A stretch of 64,000 bases of DNA from Clitoria ternatea (GCA_037962975.1 CM075675.1:46980501-47044500); one strand, 5' to 3'; positions 21,388 to 32,508 are shown, counted from the first letter of the stretch. Notes: generated by a model from the letters alone, not told the origin. Translations and numbers: made by a program.

Positions 21388-24005
21388 TTACCTCCGACCT
21401 CGCTCCCCCATCACCAGCAGATTTATCTGTATCAGCACTAGCACTTGTTCCTTCACTCCTAGGCTGCTTGGCGATAAGGACCAGGAGAGAAGGCCCCATT
21501 GACTGGCCTTGGGGAGAGGAGGCAGCTCGTACTTGGTGTTGGGCGGATCCTCCTGACGATCGTCAACAACGGCTACGAGTTTCCCTCCGTGAAACTCATA
21601 GAACGGATTGATACCGCTCAAATTAAGTTCCACTTTGGGATTGTGGTAAAGAATCTGACGTACCCAACCCGAAGGATTCTTCGACTGCTTGGTCAAAAGT
21701 TTCCACAGCCTCGTCCGCTCTGGCATTGGCAGCAGCCAGATTTGCTTTCAGAGTGGTGACATCGTCATTCGGACTCGCCAACTTTAAGTTCTCAATCTCC
21801 AGAAGCAGTTCCTTTTCCCGACGGAACTAGTCTTCAGTCTCTTTGGAGTAGTTGTACTTGTTTGCTTTCAACTCCTCTCCCAGCTTGGCAGAATGCTCCC
21901 TCTCCATGCAGAGGCTGGCATTGAGGTCGGAATTGGCCTTTTTCTGATCAAGCAACTGGGTCTCCAGCTCCTTAATAATCAATCTCTGCCTGGAGATCTC
22001 CTCATCCTTTTGATCTTCGTCCTCCTTGGAAGCTTTCAACCGACTCTCCAAGCGCAGAATATTCGCTCTGTCCTTAGCAGATGCAACGGTAAGGTCATTA
22101 ACCTTGCCCGTCAGTTTGCTAAGTTCTTCCCCGTCGTCTGCCAGCCTGCGAAGCTATCTCAAGAGACCAGACAGTTCTGTCAGTTGCCATTGTCCAGCGT
22201 CGCAAGCTTGCTTTATGTCCTCAGGCTCCAGAGTGGTTTTCAGTTTGTAGTGTGGATTGGGGATGCACTGAGGCATTGGACCCTCATACACCAGGTATGG
22301 GTCTAGATTGGAGTTTCCTGGAGGGGGCAAGAGACCTTGGGCGTATAGTAAGTGGTTATTGGTTTGGCGCTGGAGGTAACAACGTTGCTTGGGGCATTCG
22401 GGGTTGGCCCTTCTGCCTTCTTTCCTTTAGGAGCACCAGAATCAACTTTTCCTTCGGAAGTTTTTGGTTTTTTGGGAGAAGGTTGTGACTCTGCCTGCTT
22501 GGAGGAGTCATTTTTTGCCTTTCTCCTCTTCTCTCCGACCTTCTTATCCTCAACACAGGAGGTAGGCTTTTCAGATCTGCCCTCCAGCAAAGGAATGTCA
22601 TCACCAGCGGATGAAGTGAGGATTATGGTTTCAACAGTAGCCTTCTTAGAATTCCGCTTTGGCTGAATATTGTTCTCAGCTGCAACGGATTTCCCTCCAG
22701 CCTTGAGCGCCTTCAACTTCTCCATATCCGGTGACTCAGCCTTGATTTCAACTACATAATCAAATAAGAAGACTATCAGTAATAGAAGATTTCAAGACAT
22801 AAAAAGAAAGACAACAACCCGAAATGTCAGGAAATTACGTAAATATTCCTTGCAGGTAGATTTTGACCCTAACAAACGCCGGCAGGAAAAGGATTTGTGC
22901 GAGACTGTATATGCTTCAAGAGCAAAGAGAACGGCTACGGAAGTGGAAGATAATTCGCCCTCCTCAGTATAATAAGCCTGGGAGGTCAATAAGAAATACT
23001 CGTGGGACCAAGCCATGGGAAATTCATTTATTCCTTCTTTATTTAGCCAAAAAATTGGATCCTCAGGCTTGATACGGATCCTGGTGAAGTAGGATTTGAA
23101 AGAACGCCCGTCAACTTTGGCGGAGTCGGTGTAAGACTCGAAGTTGATAATCCTGGAGAGAGTACAGAGGGTCACCAAGCTTACTCCTCCACTCTATTTA
23201 TTCACACGACGGACCACTATGTAAAATAAAAGAGCATGGTGACCGTCGGGGTAAAATTGAAGTGCTCCCCAAGCACTTCTAGAGAACGGATCAACCCTTA
23301 TCTGTTGGGGTGAAGCTAAGAGGGGGCGCAGTCCAAGAATCTCAAGACCTCCATTTGGAACTTTGTCAGAGGAAAGCGTACACCTAAGTTCAAGAAGAGG
23401 AAGTCATACATATAGATTGACCTCTCATCCAGCGTGTAGCATATCCGCTCTGAGGGAAGGGGAGCCAACACCATAAAACGCTCTTTGTGTTGTTCCTTTT
23501 TGAAGACTGTGAAGCGAGTTTCCAACCTTGCTCCATCCTCTCTTGCGTGGATAGACGGTGTGTCACGGAATTCATCGGCCACCCAGCAATATGGACGCAT
23601 CTTCTGGAGCTTTACCCAGTCAATCCAGTGTGCAACTACATTACATAGCCCAGAAGCTATTTTCAAGATATACTGTTGAGATGGTGCTCCGCTACTAGAG
23701 GTGCTCTCTCCAGTCATCTTCCGTAGAGCTAATTTAAAAATCTTCACACTGCTGTAAAAATCCACATCATCAGAGAGGTATAGGTCAGCACTCTCTTCAC
23801 TCCCGCTTGAAGAGGATTCTGAAGAGGGTATAATCACCCTCCGCCTCGTATAGGGCGGCACCTCCCTCTCTGAATGAAGTGGCCAGGCGCTTGAGGAGAT
23901 CACAGGGATCCTCCCACCTCGACGCGCAGGAGTTCGAGACAAGGCTCTTCCTCCTCTAACCCTAGGGCCAACATGGCTCGAGCCAGTATAACCTCTCCCG
24001 GACAT
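21388..24005 (-). pseudogene. Antisense Tat gene, copy A (Transposase_28/PMD-like), degraded
   Basis: Exon 1 starts at ATG 24005. It has an Arg/Gly-rich start (MSGRGYTGSSHVGPRVRGG), a Ser-rich acidic stretch, then PYCWVADEFRD and LGVRFPLTKFQMEVLRFLD, which match the plant 'putative gypsy type transposon' family (Transposase_28, related to the plant mobile domain). A frameshift falls between 23316 and 23178; the frame resumes with INFESYTDSAKVDGRSFKSY. An 87-bp intron with GT/AG borders (22752-22838) joins EYL to EIKAESPDMEKLKAL. Exon 2 has a Lys-rich, NLS-like part, then a coiled coil (21827-22051) and GINPFYEFHGGKLVAVV (near 21600) in different frames. Function unknown; antisense ORFs of this kind are known from Tat elements. 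Confidence 0.8.
22752..22838 (-). other. Intron of antisense gene copy A (87 bp)
   Basis: Donor GTAATTTCC, acceptor TATGTAG on the minus strand, between codons for EYL and EIKAES. Copy B has an intron of the same length at the same codon and phase. The intron is inferred from alignment of the two copies, not from transcripts. Confidence 0.75.
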
Positions 24006-24171
24006 TCACAAATTTAAGGAAAAATACGAGGAGACGAAGGAAAAGGTTACCTAAGAAAGAAGAAGATGGTGAATCAAATTTCACAGAAGCAAACAGAAAT
24101 GTCTTCTCGAAATTTTTGTAGAGTTTCGTCTGGAAAGCAAGATTGAGTAATTTCTGAATTCACTAAGTACT

Positions 24172-24184
24172 CCTTTTTATAAGG
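24172..24184 (-). promoter_or_regulatory. Putative TATA box of antisense gene A
   Basis: CCTTATAAAAAGG on the minus strand, about 170 bases before ATG 24005. It is followed by the same ACTTAGTGAATTC block as in copy B. Positional conservation between the two diverged units supports a real antisense promoter. Confidence 0.6.
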
Positions 24185-25612
24185 GGTCAGGAGACTCAAT
24201 TACCGGTTCAAATGTTATGTCGTTTACCACCAAACGATACCTTTTCGTAAATACAAGGCTGTCGTTTCAAACCCTAAGGCGTGAAAGCAGTGTCAATTCG
24301 TCAAAAAGCCTCTCAAATGGGCCTCAAAATTTGAATTTTAGGCCCATAAAGCTCCGTAGTGACGGTTACAAAGACATGCACATTTAAAACAATAATGGCT
24401 CGCCCACGTGCTTAAAGGCATTAAATTTCCAATCATGAGAAACATTGCAACTGTTACTCGAATACCAAGGGTTGCAAGTTCCAAAAACTTTTTGGGATTC
24501 TTGCACAAAGGATCTTTGTCCAGATCCGTCGTAAGGAGCGCTATGACAACGAGGCCTTCGTTCCAAGGACGGATATTTACGTGACAACGTAATGCCGAAA
24601 CCCAGCACACATTAAATAAATATTTTACCTACATAAATGAACCGGTATCCAGGCCTACTGTAAACGACGTAGCTTATATGAGCAACTTTACTAGTCCCTC
24701 ACACAAGCTACGGGACAAGTAGAGTGATGATCTTGTCTTGATACCAGATTTGATGATGAAATCGAAGACTCAATCCGTACTTTTATGATTGAGACATATC
24801 TCCCCAGGAAGGATGATCTCAGTCACCTATTCTATGATTTGATGATGTAACTCCTGGCGTGGAATTTGATGATGTAATCGAAGACTCAATCCGTACTTTT
24901 ACAATTGAGACCTATTTCCCCAAGATGGATAATCTCAGTCACCTATTCTGTGATGTGATGATATAACTCCTGGCGTGAACGATTCCCATCATCATCCTTA
25001 TAATGAAAAATCCAACTATCACCTTCCTCTTTCGAAGGAACACTTCTTCCAGAATGGATAATCTCAATTATCTACTCTGTAAATTAACGATATAAATCTT
25101 GATACAGACACTTGCTTGAAGTATTTTTGCAGTTCCCTAAGCTTGGAACAATATCCTCACAATGGAAGATACTTTTTTCGAGGGAGAACAATATGAATTA
25201 ACATTATTCATCCGTCTTATGACACCGCTTTTGTGAATAACGGACCGACTCCTTCCCCCCAAAAGAATTAAGGGTAATACCTTGTGACAGATACCAATCC
25301 CTTAACAGACTTATACTTGGGGACAGTATTCATACATATATTTCTCTGTTCTAAATTTATCTATCTTAAATGATCTAATTTTTTGAGGCAATTATTTCAA
25401 TCCGACCTCAAGCTTAGTCATACGGAACAGATTATCGATTACTGAAACGATATATACATCTAAGTTATATTATTTAAAATTTTAGAAGACAAATGCCTAA
25501 ATGGAATTCTATTCATTCACAAAAAGTAGAATTATATATGTATTATTTAATAATTAATCACAAAACCGGAGCTGATCCCATAACACAACTTTACACCAGC
25601 AAAACAACAAGA

Positions 25613-28255
25613 CTACGGAAGGGGAATTTGCTCTTGGGGCCCTTTCTGTCCCACTCCTTCTCTAAAGTCTCGTGTCCCCTCTTTAGGGATTTGTTCCAGA
25701 GATTTATCTTCAGGTGCCTTCGCACCTCCTTCAGATGAGACACCCTCCGGCGTAGGAACAGCAGAATCCGATCCCATACTTTGACCCTCAGGAAGCGAGG
25801 GCAAGCCATACAAGGACTTTGGAGGATCTTCATGACGATCTTCAACCACTGCGACCAGCTTCCCTCCATGAAATTCATAAAATGGATTTATACCATAAAG
25901 GTTTAGCTTCGCAGTGGGGTTGCGGTAGAAAATTTGGCGTATAGCCAGGCCGAAGGATTTTTCAGCAACTTGGTTGCATATATCGATGGCTTCTTTCACC
26001 TCAGCTTTAGCTACAACCAATTCTTCCCCCAACCTCAAAAGTTCTTCCTCTGTTCCTTGGGATTCCGTGCTCCCAGCCTTCAGTCCCTCAATCTCAAGGA
26101 GGAACTTCTTCTCCTTTTGGGACCACTCCTCTGCTTGTTTAAAATAATCTTCCACAGCAGCTTTGTTTTTATCTTTAAGTTCAGCTTGTTTAGCCTGACT
26201 GCTATGGAATTCTTCTTTCAACTTATCAACCATCTCTTCCTTCTCTGCTAGTTGGCCTTCCAAGTCTTTAACCGTGCTTTTAAGCTTGAGATTCTCCTTG
26301 CTCATGAGATCTCCGTACTCCTTAGACTTGGTTAGGCGATCCTCAGCTAATTTCAAAGCAGCTTTATCTTTCTCTACTAAGAGATTGAGCTGTTCTACTT
26401 TATCACTCAGTATATCTACCTCAGCAGCATCATCAGCTAACAGGCTGAGCGAATCGAGCAGCCCTGTGAGTTCTGCTAGCTGCCATTTTCCAGCCTCACA
26501 CGCCTCTTTGATCTCTTTAGGTTCAAGTATGGGCCAGAGTTTATAGAGCGGCTGAGGAAGAATAACTGGAGTTGGCCCCTGGTATGAGAGAAATGGAGTG
26601 AGGAATGAAGCAGTTGGGGAAGAGATCCGACTTGATCCAAAGACCCTGGAAAGAATACCCTTGTGGAGTCCGGAGGAAACTCTAGCTGTATCCGATGTCT
26701 CCATAGCTTTACCTTTGAAGGCCTTTGTTCTTTCCGGACTCGTTGAAGGTTTATGTTTCTTCAGTGGAGGAGAGGAAGAAGTGATGATTCCTGAAGAGTC
26801 ATTCTTGATCTTCCTCCTCCTCTCTGTTATTTTGGGTTGATCTGCAGTTGTATCAACACCAACTGAATCTTCCTCCACCAAGGGAATCTCCCCTTCTGCT
26901 TCCGGGGTCAGAGTGATTGACTCTGAACGGAATTTCTTAGAATTCCTATTTGGTTGAATTTCATTATCACCAGCCACGGATTTCCCTCCTGCTTTCAAGA
27001 ATTTCAGCTTATGCATGTCTGGAGATTTTGGCTCTATTTCACCTGCATGCATAAATAAAACGCATTAGCAACAAAGAAATGCTCAATGCAATTAACAAAG
27101 GAGAAAAAGGGAAATAAAACGAAAATTACGTAAATATTCATCTCAGACTTCACTCGAACTACTTAAAAGATGTCTACAAAAAAATGCTTTGAAGTGTGTA
27201 GTGTAAGCTTCAAGGGCAAATAACACTGTCGCCGATTCAGTAGATAGTTCGGATTGATGAGTGTAGTACGCTTGGGAGGTCAGAAGAAAGTGCTCGTGAG
27301 TCTAGCTTAGAGGAAATTTATTAAAACCCTCTTTATTCTTCCAGAAAACGGGCTTATTCTTTTTAATCGATATTCGGGTAAAGAAAGACTTGAAAGACTT
27401 CCCATCAACTTTAGCCGAATCGGTGTAAGATTCGAAGTTCACGAAGGAACACAGAGTTCGGAGTGTGACTAAACTTACACCGCCTTTTTTGTTGGCCCTC
27501 TGAACTACCTGTGTATAATAGAACAACATCGCCACAGTAGGAGTGAAGTTGAAATAGTCACCCAATACTTCTAGAGCACGGATAAGCCCCCAACCATTGG
27601 GATGAAGTTGAGAGGGTGCCCAATTTAAGAACCTTAACACACCCATCTGAAATTCAGTTAAGGGGAAACGGACTCCAAGCTAATGAAATACAAAATCATG
27701 CATGTATACAGAATGTTCATCTTGGACGACATGGCAAATCCATTCTGTAAGCAGCGGTGCAAACACCCTGAACTATTTTTTCATCTTCTTCTCTGTATAA
27801 ACTATGAACCTCGGCTGAATTTGAGATCCTTCCTTATTCGCATGATGAGAAATTAAGTTTTTAAACTCATCAGCTACCCAGCAGAAGGGCCACTTGGCCT
27901 GAAGTTCTTCCCATTTTAGCCGATGGGCAACAACGTTGCAAAAGCCTTCTGCTGTTCTCAAAACAACTTGATCTCCAGAAGTTCCTTCTCCAGTCATCGT
28001 CCGAATCGCATGGGCAAAAATCTTTACTCTACGATAAAAAGTCACATCGTCAGAAGGGTAACAGTCATTACTCACCTCACTGTCTGAAGAGCGACTATAA
28101 TCAGAGGACGACTCTGAGGAGGGAAGAGTCACTCTCCGTTGTGAGTAAGATCCCCTTTCTGAGCGACATGACTCAGCCCTCGGAAGAATCACAGGGATTC
28201 TTCCCCCACGGTGGTTAGGGTTACGAGAAGCTAATCTCCCCCTCCTAGGGCACAT
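25613..28255 (-). pseudogene. Antisense Tat gene, copy B (Transposase_28/PMD-like), exon 2 open
   Basis: Exon 1 is 27130-28255 and exon 2 is 25613-27042, separated by an 87-bp intron; together about 851 codons. Exon 1 begins MCPRRGRLASRNPNHRGG, then a Ser-rich acidic part, FCWVADEFKNL, LGVRFPLTEFQMGVLRFLN and WAPSQLHPNGWGLIRALEVL. It is one frame throughout but has four stops (27773, 27680-27682, 27302 and 27143-27145). Exon 2 is fully open: a Lys/Arg-rich NLS-like segment (ERRRKIKNDSS, then PLKKHKPS), a long coiled coil of about 150 residues (DKVEQLNLLVEKDKAAL onward) and a conserved GINPFYEFHGGKLVAVVED near the C-terminus. The predicted product would be nuclear and self-associating; that is inference. 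At least two exon 1 stops could come from CAG or TGG by single transitions. Confidence 0.8.
27043..27129 (-). other. Intron of antisense gene copy B (87 bp)
   Basis: Donor GTAATTTTC and acceptor ATGCATGCAG on the minus strand. It joins EYL to REIEPKSPDMHKL in phase 1, as in copy A. The ATG at 27052, 9 bases inside the intron, would give an in-frame start for exon 2 alone. Confidence 0.75.
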
Positions 28256-28443
28256 TTATTCAAGAAAAACGGAGAAATGGAAGATAAAACTAAAAAAGGA
28301 AAGAAAATGGTTACCTAAGATAATAAGGAAAGTGAAGACAGAAAGAGCTTCACAAAACAAGCAGCAGGCGTCTCTATGAAATTTTTTACAGAGTGTTGCT
28401 AAGGAATCAGAAGCAAATGATTCCCAGAATTCACTAAGTGTTT

Positions 28444-28455
28444 CTTTTATAAGAA
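28444..28455 (-). promoter_or_regulatory. Putative TATA box of antisense gene B
   Basis: TTCTTATAAAAG on the minus strand, about 190 bases before ATG 28255, followed by the conserved ACTTAGTGAATTC block. Confidence 0.6.
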
Positions 28456-28980
28456 ACGAAGAGTTTCGGTTACCAATTCTTGTGGTCGTGTCGTACACGA
28501 CTAAACGCGTTGATTTACAATTCAAACGACATAGTCGTTTCAAACTCATGGGCGCCAAAACAACATCGATTCACCAAAAGGCCTCTGTAATGGGCCCAGA
28601 AGTCTTGAAAATTGTAAGCCCATTAATCCCTAAGCGACGGTTACTGAGATATACGCCTCCAATGCAATAATTGCTCGCACACGTGTTTAAAGGTATTTAA
28701 TGCCTAATCATGTGACGCGATTTATACCTTACAGACGTTACTCGAATTTTGAGAGTCTCAAGTTTCAAAAAACTTTTGAGATTCTTATACAACGAATCTT
28801 TGTCTGGATCCGTTGTAATGACATTATGACAACGGATCTTTCATCCGAAGAACGGTTCCTCATGACATCATAATGCTGAACAATACACATGTAGGTAAGC
28901 ATTTTCCCCATAAGTATACTGGCATCCAGACCTCTCACAGGTTGTATAGCTTATGTGAACAACTACACAGTCCCTCACAC

Positions 28981-28995
28981 AAGCTAGGGGACATA
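28981..28995 (+). promoter_or_regulatory. Tat polypurine tract
   Basis: AAGCTAGGGGACATA immediately before the 3' LTR; purine-rich and in the expected place. Confidence 0.7.
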
Positions 28996-29740
28996 TGATC
29001 CGGTCTCGATACCGGTATCCATTCTACAAGATATATTTCAACGTCTTTATCAGTTCTCCAACATGTTACTGGTGTCATTGGTATATATCTGGACTCTAAA
29101 TCCATATCAGGCGTTCTCCCTATATCAGTTGTCCAGGATAACTCCATGCACATCGGACAACACGCATATCACCATACAGAAGACAAAGGGCATTGCTACA
29201 GGGACAAGGATAAAGATTCCATTTTCCACAATACGAGCCATAATCTGCTCCTGGAAATAATCAACTTGTTCCCTAAGATTAGTCCTACTATCTCTACGCT
29301 CAATATAAAATAGCCACTTGACTCAATCATACTGGCAAGTGCATATAAAATAATAATTTATAATATTAATGGGGGTTAGTGGTTCCCCACTAACAAGTCC
29401 TCGTATATCGAGCCAATCAGGTATAAGAACTCTCTTCATTTATGGAGAGGGGGACTTCTTCTTTGACACTTACAATTACTATCTGAAAAACATTCCTCAC
29501 TTGGAATACTATCACTGACTTGAGCGTCGGAGAATCTCCGCAAGTGACGCCACCTTTCGCCCACATCAACGCGAGAGGACGGTGTGAAGGACCTCCAAGA
29601 CTCCAAGACCGCTCTCATCATATTGGAACTCCGGATATACAGACCGGATACCAGCATAACCGGTTTTCAATCCTATTCAATCTTTGACTTTTGTGACTGG
29701 CCCCACACCAGATCTCTTGACCCCAGTTCAGGACAGATCA
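28996..29740 (+). repeat. 3' LTR of the Tat element
   Basis: 745 bp, partner of 10436-11180, ends GACAGATCA, then the GGTGT target duplication. Confidence 0.93.
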
Positions 29741-29745
29741 GGTGT

Positions 29746-29894
29746 ATTGGTCCACAAATATCACATTGTATACGCTTTAAAAATGTGGGTGATTCACTCC
29801 CAATTTTTATTGGTGATGTCTGAGTAATTAATTTCCTTTGAGAACAAGCAGCACATGAGAAATTATTAGTTTGGAGAATTTGTCTGTTGGACAA
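29746..29894 (-). pseudogene. Copia integrase zinc-binding remnant
   Basis: Minus-strand FSCAACSQRKLI and FLKRIQCDICGPIH are the end of the HHCC domain and the start of the integrase core of Ty1/copia. This is the upstream half of the integrase that continues at 10430 once the Tat element is removed. Confidence 0.8.
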
Positions 29895-30001
29895 GCAATG
29901 ACCATTTGAATTCTCAACTATTTTTTACATCATTATTGTTCGAGGATGGCCTAACCGTTCATGCCAAATAACAAAGTTATTCTTATTTGTAAACTTCTGG
30001 T

Positions 30002-30403
30002 TTACAATAACATTTGTTTCAACTGTACTAATATATGTGTAGTACAAACGGAGGAAAATGAAGGCAATTTTTCCAATATATATTTCTTATTGGAAATTAA
30101 CTTTGTGATGTAAAGATATTCATCATTTCCTTCATTTGTGGTCTCAATATGGTATTCATTTCTATGGATATCCTTAAAATTCAACAAATTTCTTTGAGAC
30201 TTCGTAGAATATAATGCACTTTTAATGTGCAATTTTGTTCCTTCAGGTAATAAAATACTGACTCTGCCGGAGCCTTCAATTATATTTGTACTACCAAATA
30301 TAGTATTAACATTGGCTTCTTGTTTTACTATATGGTAAAAATATTTCTCATTCTTGAGAATAATGAGTTGTTGCATTGTCTCTGAGACATATATATTCAT
30401 CAT
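30002..30403 (-). pseudogene. Copia protease/pre-integrase remnant
   Basis: A 133-codon open stretch on the minus strand includes TIFGSTNIIEGSGRVSILLP, then LHIKSALYSTKSQRNLLNF and DIHRNEYHIETT. This matches the region between protease and integrase of copia Gag-Pol. The catalytic Asp-Ser-Gly of the protease would lie upstream and is not readable in this frame. Confidence 0.75.
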
Positions 30404-30530
30404 TCATATGAGCATTCATTCTTCATTAAATAATAATAAATAAATCATCAGTGAAAATATAATTAACAACAATAAATATTTAACATAAATTCATAACAAA
30501 ACAAATTTCATGAAATATAAAATAATTTAT

Positions 30531-30790
30531 TTAGGGGCACTCCCCTTTCCAACCGAGTGGTCAATATCTTCTTCAAGAAGAGTAAGGAAATCATTAACAT
30601 CAAAATGAGTATAAGCGTCATCTATACCAATCAATTTTGTTTCTATTGTTTTCCTTTTATTTTTTTTAAAGAATTTTTGGTATAGATCAATCAAATGCTT
30701 TGGTGTGAGACAAACCCGAGACCAGTGGCCTTGGCTACCACAATGATAGCAAATATTTTTAGTTTGTTCGCTACTTCGAATCTTTTTCCT
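30531..30790 (-). pseudogene. Copia gag C-terminus with CCHC zinc knuckle
   Basis: Read on the minus strand with no ATG: CYHCGSQGHWSRVCLTPKHL, a C-X2-C-X4-H-X4-C knuckle, followed by a Lys-rich part and the acidic phrase VNDFLTLLEEDIDHSV, ending in a stop near 30531. This is the RNA-binding nucleocapsid end of copia Gag. Confidence 0.8.
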
Positions 30791-31014
30791 TTTTCCATAC
30801 GTTCTTTATTTTTCCATGTAAATGATGATTTGTTATCATTTCAACCACGACCATGGGTATAATGATCATGTATTGCTATATTCACTTCTGGGAATGAAGC
30901 GGTTCCAGTTGGATGAGACTCATATTATTGATTTTCAGCCACAAGGAGACAAGTATAAATAAAATTTCACACAAGTTATCTGGTAGTGAATATTTAAAAG
31001 TTTTCATAAAAATA

Positions 31015-31120
31015 TTATTTAAGTATTAGTAGCCTAGTGGTAGAGTGATAATTTATTATGTTATAAGTCTCGGGTTCAAATCCTTATTAATATTATATTA
31101 TTTATTAACTCCTTTATTTA
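31015..31120 (+). repeat. tRNA-derived SINE-like fragment
   Basis: TAGCCTAGTGG (31030-31040) resembles an RNA polymerase III A box and GGTTCAAATCC (31073-31083) a B box, 43 bases apart, as in tRNA-derived SINEs. An AT-rich tail follows. I could not define target duplications. It does not fold as a full tRNA by eye. Confidence 0.45.
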
Positions 31121-31845
31121 TATAAAATATATTATATTATTTATAAATAGCAATTATAAGTCTATAAATTAATTATTTAAAATATAAAATCAAAGCAGTA
31201 ACTATCAATATAACTAATATTCAATATTTAATTTAATGGTAGGTGTAATAGCTATATAAAATTCTAAAACAAAATTAGTTAATAATTCACCCATAATGTA
31301 AAGGAAAGCAATTGCTAATATAAAGAAAATTAATGTAAAACTATATTAGCTATATAAAATAATGAATGCACGCAGTATCATATATCAATTGAAGTTATAA
31401 TGTAACTATCTAGCAATTGCAATGGAATCATGCAATCAACAAAATAATAATCACGCATCACAAGAATAATATAAAATAATGAATATAAAATATTTATGTT
31501 TACAATAATGGATCAGATGTAGTACAGTATGGATTGAAATGTGCACTAGAAAACACACTCGCGCATTGGAAAAACACGCACAGGGAATGAAAAGTTAACA
31601 AATATAATAGAATAATCATGCACAATAAAAGTTAACAAATATAATATAAACACACTCACGCATTAGAAAAATGAAAGTTAACAAATATAATATAATAATA
31701 CAGGAGCAATTAGTGTAGTAAGTTGTGATACTACAGCATAATAATTCAAAGGTGAAGGCAAATATTCAATATATATATTAGTGCATTAAAGTGAAGCTAG
31801 AGCAAATTAGTCGTAATGTGAACCTACAGGTACAAGTGCAACCTG

Positions 31846-31847
<2 letters not shown>

Positions 31848-31908
<61 letters not shown>
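31848..31908. repeat. (TA)n microsatellite
   Basis: About 30 uninterrupted TA units. Likely length-variable. Confidence 0.95.
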
Positions 31909-31911
<3 letters not shown>

Positions 31912-32321
31912 TGTAAAAGGCATGTCACGACAAAGCAATTGCAAAAGGCTTATAAATTATAAAGCAACATGAATTATATTTATGATTTTATTTTATCTTT
32001 ATTTATTTTAATTTCTTAGATCGTTATAGTTCTTCAGGAACTATCAATTAAATATCTTCAAGAATTCTGAATTATTTAACTATTAATTTTATATATCCTG
32101 CAGGGATATTTATGAATAAGTTCTTCAGGAACCTATATTTTTTTATGATATGGATATAATCTTATACATCCTTCTGGGATGTTTAGAATATAAGTTCTTC
32201 AGGAACTTTTATAATATATGTATATAAACAATACAAGATATATAAATTAAAATTATTAATAATAATAACAACAATAATAATCATAAATTACATCTCGTAG
32301 TCTTAATTAGATCTCAATTGG

Positions 32322-32343
32322 TCAGAACCTCATGCTGATAACG
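32322..32343 (-). promoter_or_regulatory. Copia primer-binding site
   Basis: On the minus strand, next to the 5' LTR, CGTTATCAGCATGAGGTT resembles the initiator-Met tRNA-type site (TATCAG core) of many plant copia elements. Confidence 0.65.
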
Positions 32344-32508
32344 TGTTATGAAATAACTAGAATTTATAATTGGTGGGAGAAAGAAAATAAAGAAGAGAAA
32401 TGCACATAGAGAAGGGTACTCAGCCAATTTTACTTGCTTTCATGAAGGGAGTAAGTCTTCTTTTATAAGGCTAAGGGGGACATCCACTCCATTAAAATAT
32501 TCATAATA
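32344..32508 (-). repeat. 5' LTR of the copia element
   Basis: 165 bp, partner of 7215-7383, with one small deletion and a handful of substitutions relative to it. Followed by ATATT. Confidence 0.88.

Larger units (their letters stand above)
21115..28995. repeat. Tandem duplication of the antisense-gene segment (two units of about 3.6-3.7 kb)
   Basis: Unit A is about 21115-24740 and unit B about 25310-28995, offset about 4.2 kb. Shared landmarks in the same order: TGGGGACAGTA (21128, 25319), the FYEFHGGKLVAVV coding phrase, the 87-bp intron, the antisense ATG, the antisense TATA box, and TCCCTCACACAAGCTA near the right ends (24695, 28970). Unit A ends in CTACGGGACAAG followed by a degenerate LTR start, TGATCTTGTCTTGATACC. 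This is comparable to the real polypurine tract and LTR start at 28981-29010, so unit A once abutted an LTR. The spacer 24740-25310 has short repeats with TCTCAGTCACCTATTCT. The units are well diverged, so the duplication predates this insertion. Confidence 0.82.
10436..29740 (+). mobile_element. Ty3/gypsy retrotransposon, Tat lineage, with antisense genes
   Basis: Two 745-bp LTRs (10436-11180 and 28996-29740) both begin TGATCCGG and end GACAGATCA. They are flanked by GGTGT (10431-10435 and 29741-29745), a perfect 5-bp target duplication inside copia integrase. Plus-strand order: primer-binding site, gag, protease, RT, RNase H, a second archaeal-type RNase H, integrase, then a long 3' region with antisense ORFs. 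Integrase after RT and the second RNase H identify the Tat lineage of plant Ty3/gypsy. LTRs differ at about 4-6% of positions where I compared them, so the insertion is not recent. Two solo LTRs sit inside it. The element is 19.3 kb as found and about 15.5 kb without them. Internal deletion and stops make it defective. Confidence 0.93.
30791..32321. other. Decayed copia gag region
   Basis: Should hold the capsid part of the copia gag and the leader, but I can read no conserved phrase. It is very AT-rich and contains a SINE-like insertion (about 31015-31120) and a long TA microsatellite (31848-31908). Motifs of the form TTCTTCAGGAACT recur at 32029, 32122 and 32196 in the leader. Confidence 0.5.
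7215..32508 (-). mobile_element. Ty1/copia LTR retrotransposon, minus strand, split by a nested Tat element
   Basis: Short LTRs lie at 7215-7383 and 32344-32508 (about 95% alike by eye), flanked by GTATT on the left (7210-7214) and ATATT on the right (32509-32513), a 4-of-5 target duplication. On the minus strand the order is LTR, primer-binding site (ends 32343), gag remnant, CCHC knuckle, protease/pre-integrase, integrase, reverse transcriptase, RNase H, polypurine tract, LTR. Integrase before RT makes it Ty1/copia. The integrase is cut at 10431-10435/29741-29745 by the Tat element. Without that insertion the copia element is about 6 kb. All domains carry stops or frameshifts. Confidence 0.9.

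Noticed and set aside
21257..21759. Plus-strand ORFs opposite antisense gene A
   Set aside because: Shadows; the minus strand carries the conserved FYEFHGGKLVAVV phrase shared with copy B.
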